Assembly: GCA_029953675.1 (NCBI GenBank)
Contig: JAMWBK010000003.1
Coordinates: forward strand, 3,100,001-3,164,000
Direction: 5' to 3'
From: Rhodosorus marinus
Taxonomy: Eukaryota; Rhodophyta; Stylonematophyceae; Stylonematales; Stylonemataceae
DNA length: 64,000 nt
Every line of letters starts with the position of its first letter. Within the stretch, counting starts at the first letter, position 1. Of the stretch, positions 60,450 through 64,000 are shown piece after piece. The notes beneath the pieces were generated by a model. That model ran no database searches and was not told the DNA's origin. It saw only the letters and a list, made by a program, of their open reading frames with translations. The position numbers and the translations under genes were made by a program.

Positions 60450-62955
60450 ATGGAAACGGATACGGATGGGACTTTGGGCTCCGAATTGAGCTCTGCTGTG
60501 AACTCCATGGACAGAGTCGAAGGAGATCGGGAGTTCGTGGAAGACTCGAAAGCTTTGGACAGGCTAAAGGACGATGTTGCTTTTTGGAAGAGCAAGTCTG
60601 AGGAGCTGGAGGATGAGGTGTCCAGACTGAGGGTGATGTTGGACGGGGAGAGGAAACTGCGAGCGGACTCGAAAAGAAAAAAAGTTGTCGTCGTTCCGGT
60701 TGAACATGTGAGGCATACTGTTCGGGAGCTTCTGCCTTCCGACCTCCGCGCCTGTCCTGAAGTGGCCATTGACGCGCTCATGAAGGGCTTCACAACTCGA
60801 AAGGACTTGTCGGACCTCGGAGACGTTTGCTCACATATTAACCAATCGAGATCATACCAGATCATCGAAAGCTTCTTTAGAGTCGTGGTTGAGGTTTTGG
60901 ACACGAAGAAAGAGCATCTCAAACAGAGGGACGCTCAGCTGTCTCCTGAATGGTACAAGGAACCCTGGTATGTACTCCAATATAATGGTAACTTGAGAAA
61001 ATCGGCAAGCTTCTTCGACAGCTTGATGGACTACCTCGAAAAGCTTGGATTCCGAAATCTATTGCTGCACTCCAGGACAGCTCTCCCCGCAGATGAAATA
61101 CCGCACGGGGTTGGTGATGATTACAGCGAGTTCGTAGAGAAGGCATCGAGAAGAGGTTTCAGAGTTGCTACTGAGGCCGTCTTGAGCGAGACGTCGGTGG
61201 ACCACAGCTGGTTCCGAACAGCAGTCAACGGGTCTCAGCGGTATGCGGACTACTACGTGCAGGTGAACGGTAGAGAAAAGATAAACGAGTTTGTTCGGGA
61301 TGGTGATGTAGTTTGTACCTATCGTGATCCCGATGGTCTGGTGCAGCAGCTGGTTTGTTCCCATCCTGGAATCGACAGGACCCATGGGATATGGGTCGCC
61401 ATCCAGGGCAAAACATATCAGTTCTTCAGGGATTCCTATCCAGATCGAGTGAAACTCAACCTTCGAAATCCGCTTCTATTGGAAGAAATTTTCAGATTGT
61501 TGGGTGAAGAGTTCTCTGCGGGAACCCTTGGAAAACGATTCAGTAAGGTTGACAAATGGTTGCTGCATAGGAGTTCACCGGTGGACGGGGTGGGCGATGA
61601 ATCCCACGCCCTAGTGGCGCTTTTCAAGAGCCTCATAAGGCATCTGTGTCCCATTGGCATTGTCCTTCCAGATGCTGCAAAAGCTGAGGATTTGCTGGCT
61701 TCCTTCGCCGGAATGAGAACGACGATAGCTCGGAACCAATGCTCATCCGAAGGCGACCTAGTGGGTGCTCATGGTTTGCGCGGCGCATTGTTTCACATGA
61801 TTCTAATGGAGAACATAGCTCCGTTCTGGAGAGTTTTGTCAAAGATGCCGCAGCTACCGCCTGGAGCATCCTGGACGAATTTCCTTGAGCACAACGAGGC
61901 GTACGATATGTTTCTTCATCCTATTGGTGTGAGAGAAAGAATCCTGGAATCGTTCCCTTCGAAACAGCTTCAGATTCGTAAGCAAAGCCATCAATATGCG
62001 GGCAGATTGATGGACTGCCTTGATAAGAATCAGCGTAGATTGGCTGGAGCGATATTTTGCCTGTACGTAACTCCTGGAGCGCCGTCAATCTTTTCTGGAC
62101 TGGAGCTTGGGTAAGCACCCCGCGTCTGCCACTCAAGGACCCCACAATACGCAAGTTCTCCCGAGTGGTCCCTCACTACCGATGTCAAATCCGTGGCCGT
62201 TCTTTCTGTTAGCAAAAGCAGTGGCACCCAGTACGCCCAGGAACAGAAGGTTCTCAGATGCGAATTGCTGAGATCCTCCGGATTTATGGCAGACGAGGAG
62301 GATTGCTATGAGATACGCGACCTTCATCGGGCTCCTCTGACAGAGGAGGATATTCAACAAGCTGATTTCGCACACTCCAGCGTTATTCAACTGATCCAAA
62401 GACTGAACCAACTAAGCATGAAGTGCTCGGCCCTGAGCTCCAACCAGGTAGGTGTCCCCATCGTGGACAAAGCTTTTTGCTGGGGCAGATTTGTCCGAAA
62501 ATGAAGACGTTCCTAATCGCACTGGTCGCTTCCCATCTCTCATCAAAACCTGCGTAGGCCTACCCTATTGAAACTACTCAACTGCAAGTCGTGTGTTTAA
62601 TTCGAGCCGATAAAGAGTCAGTTGTACTCTGTCTGGCCAACGTTTCCTGCCAACCGCGTTCTTGCAAGATTCCAAAGTGGCAGATAAATCGCTACACGGA
62701 TGTTCGTTCCTCTATGCAAAGCTCAACTGGGACACGATTGCTGGACAAGACCTGACCATTGTTTTCTTTAATCCCCCTGTCGTTTTACAGTCTCCGAATA
62801 CCTCTCAAGGACTTGTTCATGACCTGCTGACTAATGACTACTTGAGCCTCGAGCTGGAGGATGGTATCTATAATTTGACATTGTCACCGCATCAATGTCT
62901 AGTTCTCGACATGCGTGGGCGCGGTGGTGACAGCAGTGAAGGCCCTTTAATTTAA
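60450..62955 (+). CDS. GH13 (amylosucrase/trehalose-synthase-like) protein with altered catalytic residues
   Basis: The N-terminus has a coiled coil (about residues 35-75, LKDDVAFWKSKSEELEDEV), then a helical region and a GH13-like barrel: WYVLQYNGNL, FFDSLMDYLEKLGFRNLLLH, FVEKASRRGFRVATEAVLSETSVDHSWF, FLEHNEAYDMF and PGAPSIFSGLELG. A C-terminal beta domain ends DYLSLELEDGIYNL. Fold and order match GH13 amylosucrase or trehalose-synthase relatives, which act on alpha-glucosides. At the three catalytic positions the usual RLD, AEA and NHD read LLH, PDA and HNE, so hydrolysis is unlikely. Introns start at GAGCTTGG|GTAAGC (62109) and near 62448. The stop TAA is at 62953. Exon 2 and 3 acceptors are not firmly placed. 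Confidence 0.72.
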
Positions 62956-62994
62956 TATATGTGAAGTTTGTACAAAGCCCAATTTTTTGGGGTG

Positions 62995-64000
62995 TTAATA
63001 GATTCCCGCATTAGGTTGCGGAGATGCTGCCGGAAGGCTTGACACGCTAGGACGGCTCCGAAAATCAATATGATCCTGTAAAATAAGTTCTCGTGTAAAG
63101 AACTTCCGATTTTGCCCGGAAACTCGATCAGATCTTCTCTTTTCGTACGGGTCAAACGATGCCGGACGCGCTGGTCTGGCGAGTAGGTCGCGTGTCTGTG
63201 CATGGTGAGCAGATGTTTTCACCCTGTAATAGTGCAAGAGCATGTTAGAGATATCCGATGCGGCATTTTGTGTTAAAGCCACAGCAAATCTTACCCCGAG
63301 CTCAGCAATTTTGACCGAAAGCAGGTCACGGACAGATGGAGACATTTTCTTCAAGCTAAATGATAAGCCGCTTCTCGGGTTATCTACCGCAAACTCGCAT
63401 AGATTTTCAAGCCCTTCGTTAACAGAACCCACCGAATTAATCTTCTTCAAGATATCTGATAATCGGCTGTTGAGGACTACGGCGCTCTTCTCCTGGTTGG
63501 GGTTTGGCGCCGGTGTCATGCTGCTTTTGGCGCTGTTGCCGGCAGGATCAAAATCAATGGTGAGCTCGTCAGTTGCTGCTAACTTGTTGTGGTTGTCCAT
63601 TGAACCGAATGCACTTTTATGTCTGTCCAATACCTTTCTGCGACCACCATTCGTTCGCCGTCTTTCCGACTGCAACCTTCGCGGAAACCTTGTTTCCGCA
63701 GCATTGTTTCGATGTCAGCGAGGATTGGCGGTTTCGTTTCCGTAGGTACCTGGGAAAGGAGCTCGTAAACCCGTTCACCCTCTAATTTGATCAACTCGTT
63801 CAATATTGTACGCACGCATCGGAGAGGAAGGAAAGCATCCTCTATGCGAGAATTTGCGCTTCGTCGCTCGTGTAAGGCGAGGAACACATGGGCGTCTCTC
63901 AGAAGCGATGGTTTATGCACACCCTCAAAGTTGCTTCGGGTCAACTTCACAAGGCACTTTACGCAGGTCCGCATGCTCCTTGAAATACTCTGACTCGGGA
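62995..64000 (-). CDS. XMAP215/CKAP5/MOR1-type microtubule polymerase, C-terminal part (partial)
   Basis: XMAP215-family TOG proteins promote microtubule growth. Only the C-terminus is in the window. The first visible exon gives RTCVKCLVKLTRSNFEG, LPLRCVRTILNELIKLEG and VYELLSQVPTETKPPI, matching the last conserved block of CKAP5 and MOR1. After an intron, the terminal exon has LSDILKKINSVGSVNEGLENL, matching the family's C-terminal helical domain that binds adaptors. A basic, Ser/Pro-rich tail ends at the stop 62995. The TOG domains and start lie beyond the right edge. It converges with the GH13-like gene, only about 40 nt away. Confidence 0.82.

Noticed and set aside
1-64000. Bacterial-type systems such as CRISPR arrays, operons or prophage genes.
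   Set aside because: Genes are intron-bearing and eukaryotic throughout; no regularly spaced short repeats or phage-type gene clusters were found.

Overview
This window looks like nuclear DNA from a photosynthetic eukaryote. Genes are split by short GT-AG introns (44-170 nt where I could fix both ends, mostly about 70-95 nt), coding DNA is about half GC, and intergenic stretches are AT-rich. Products are typically eukaryotic (midasin, RAD16, YIF1, OST3/6, GH47 mannosidase, XMAP215-type TOG protein). A plastid is implied by a PAP/fibrillin, a phytyl-ester-synthase-type acyltransferase and a prephenate/arogenate dehydratase. A Brr6/Brl1 nuclear-envelope protein sits beside these; I know that family mainly from lineages with closed mitosis. 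A red or other unicellular alga would fit, but the sequence alone does not fix the species.

Layout, left to right. 1-11.4 kb: the 5' three quarters or so of midasin (minus strand), with all six AAA modules and the start of the linker; its 3' end lies off the left edge. 12.2-13.2: Brr6/Brl1-like protein (minus). 14.3-17.6: RAD16-type SNF2/RING protein (plus). 17.9-20.0: membrane-anchored M28 peptidase (minus). 20.9-21.8: plastid fibrillin (plus). 22.3-24.1: YIF1 with a polyglutamine N-terminus (minus). 25.3-30.0: a divergent cyclophilin lying 6 nt downstream of an aminopeptidase P that carries a long low-complexity stalk and a membrane segment (both minus). 32.1-35.9: two tandem methionine sulfoxide reductase A genes (plus). 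36.9-40.6: convergent class I alpha-mannosidase (plus) and DUF2817 peptidase-like gene (minus). 40.6-43.5: gene-poor, with a long inverted repeat and direct repeats. 43.5-47.0: one gene joining a gamma-glutamylcyclotransferase-like domain to a phytyl-ester-synthase-like hydrolase/acyltransferase. 47.2-48.2: prephenate/arogenate dehydratase (minus). 49.3-50.4: OST3/6 (plus). 50.7-51.8: TRM61 (minus). 52.7-56.1: HRQ1 helicase (minus). 57.3-57.8: an 88-residue single-pass protein. 58.3-59.4: intronless leucine-rich-repeat protein with a possible CAAX tail (minus). 60.5-63.0: GH13-like protein whose three catalytic acids all appear changed. 63.0-64.0: C-terminus of an XMAP215/CKAP5-type protein (minus, cut by the right edge).

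The genes are not an operon-like system; most are independent housekeeping genes. Themes recur: the secretory pathway (GH47, OST3/6, YIF1), RNA and ribosome biogenesis (midasin, TRM61), DNA repair (RAD16, HRQ1), protein repair (two MsrA) and plastid lipid or amino-acid metabolism (fibrillin, PES-like, PheA). The most unusual items are the cyclotransferase-acyltransferase fusion, the apparently dead GH13 protein, and the aminopeptidase P/cyclophilin junction, where two splice choices would give either two proteins or one fusion.
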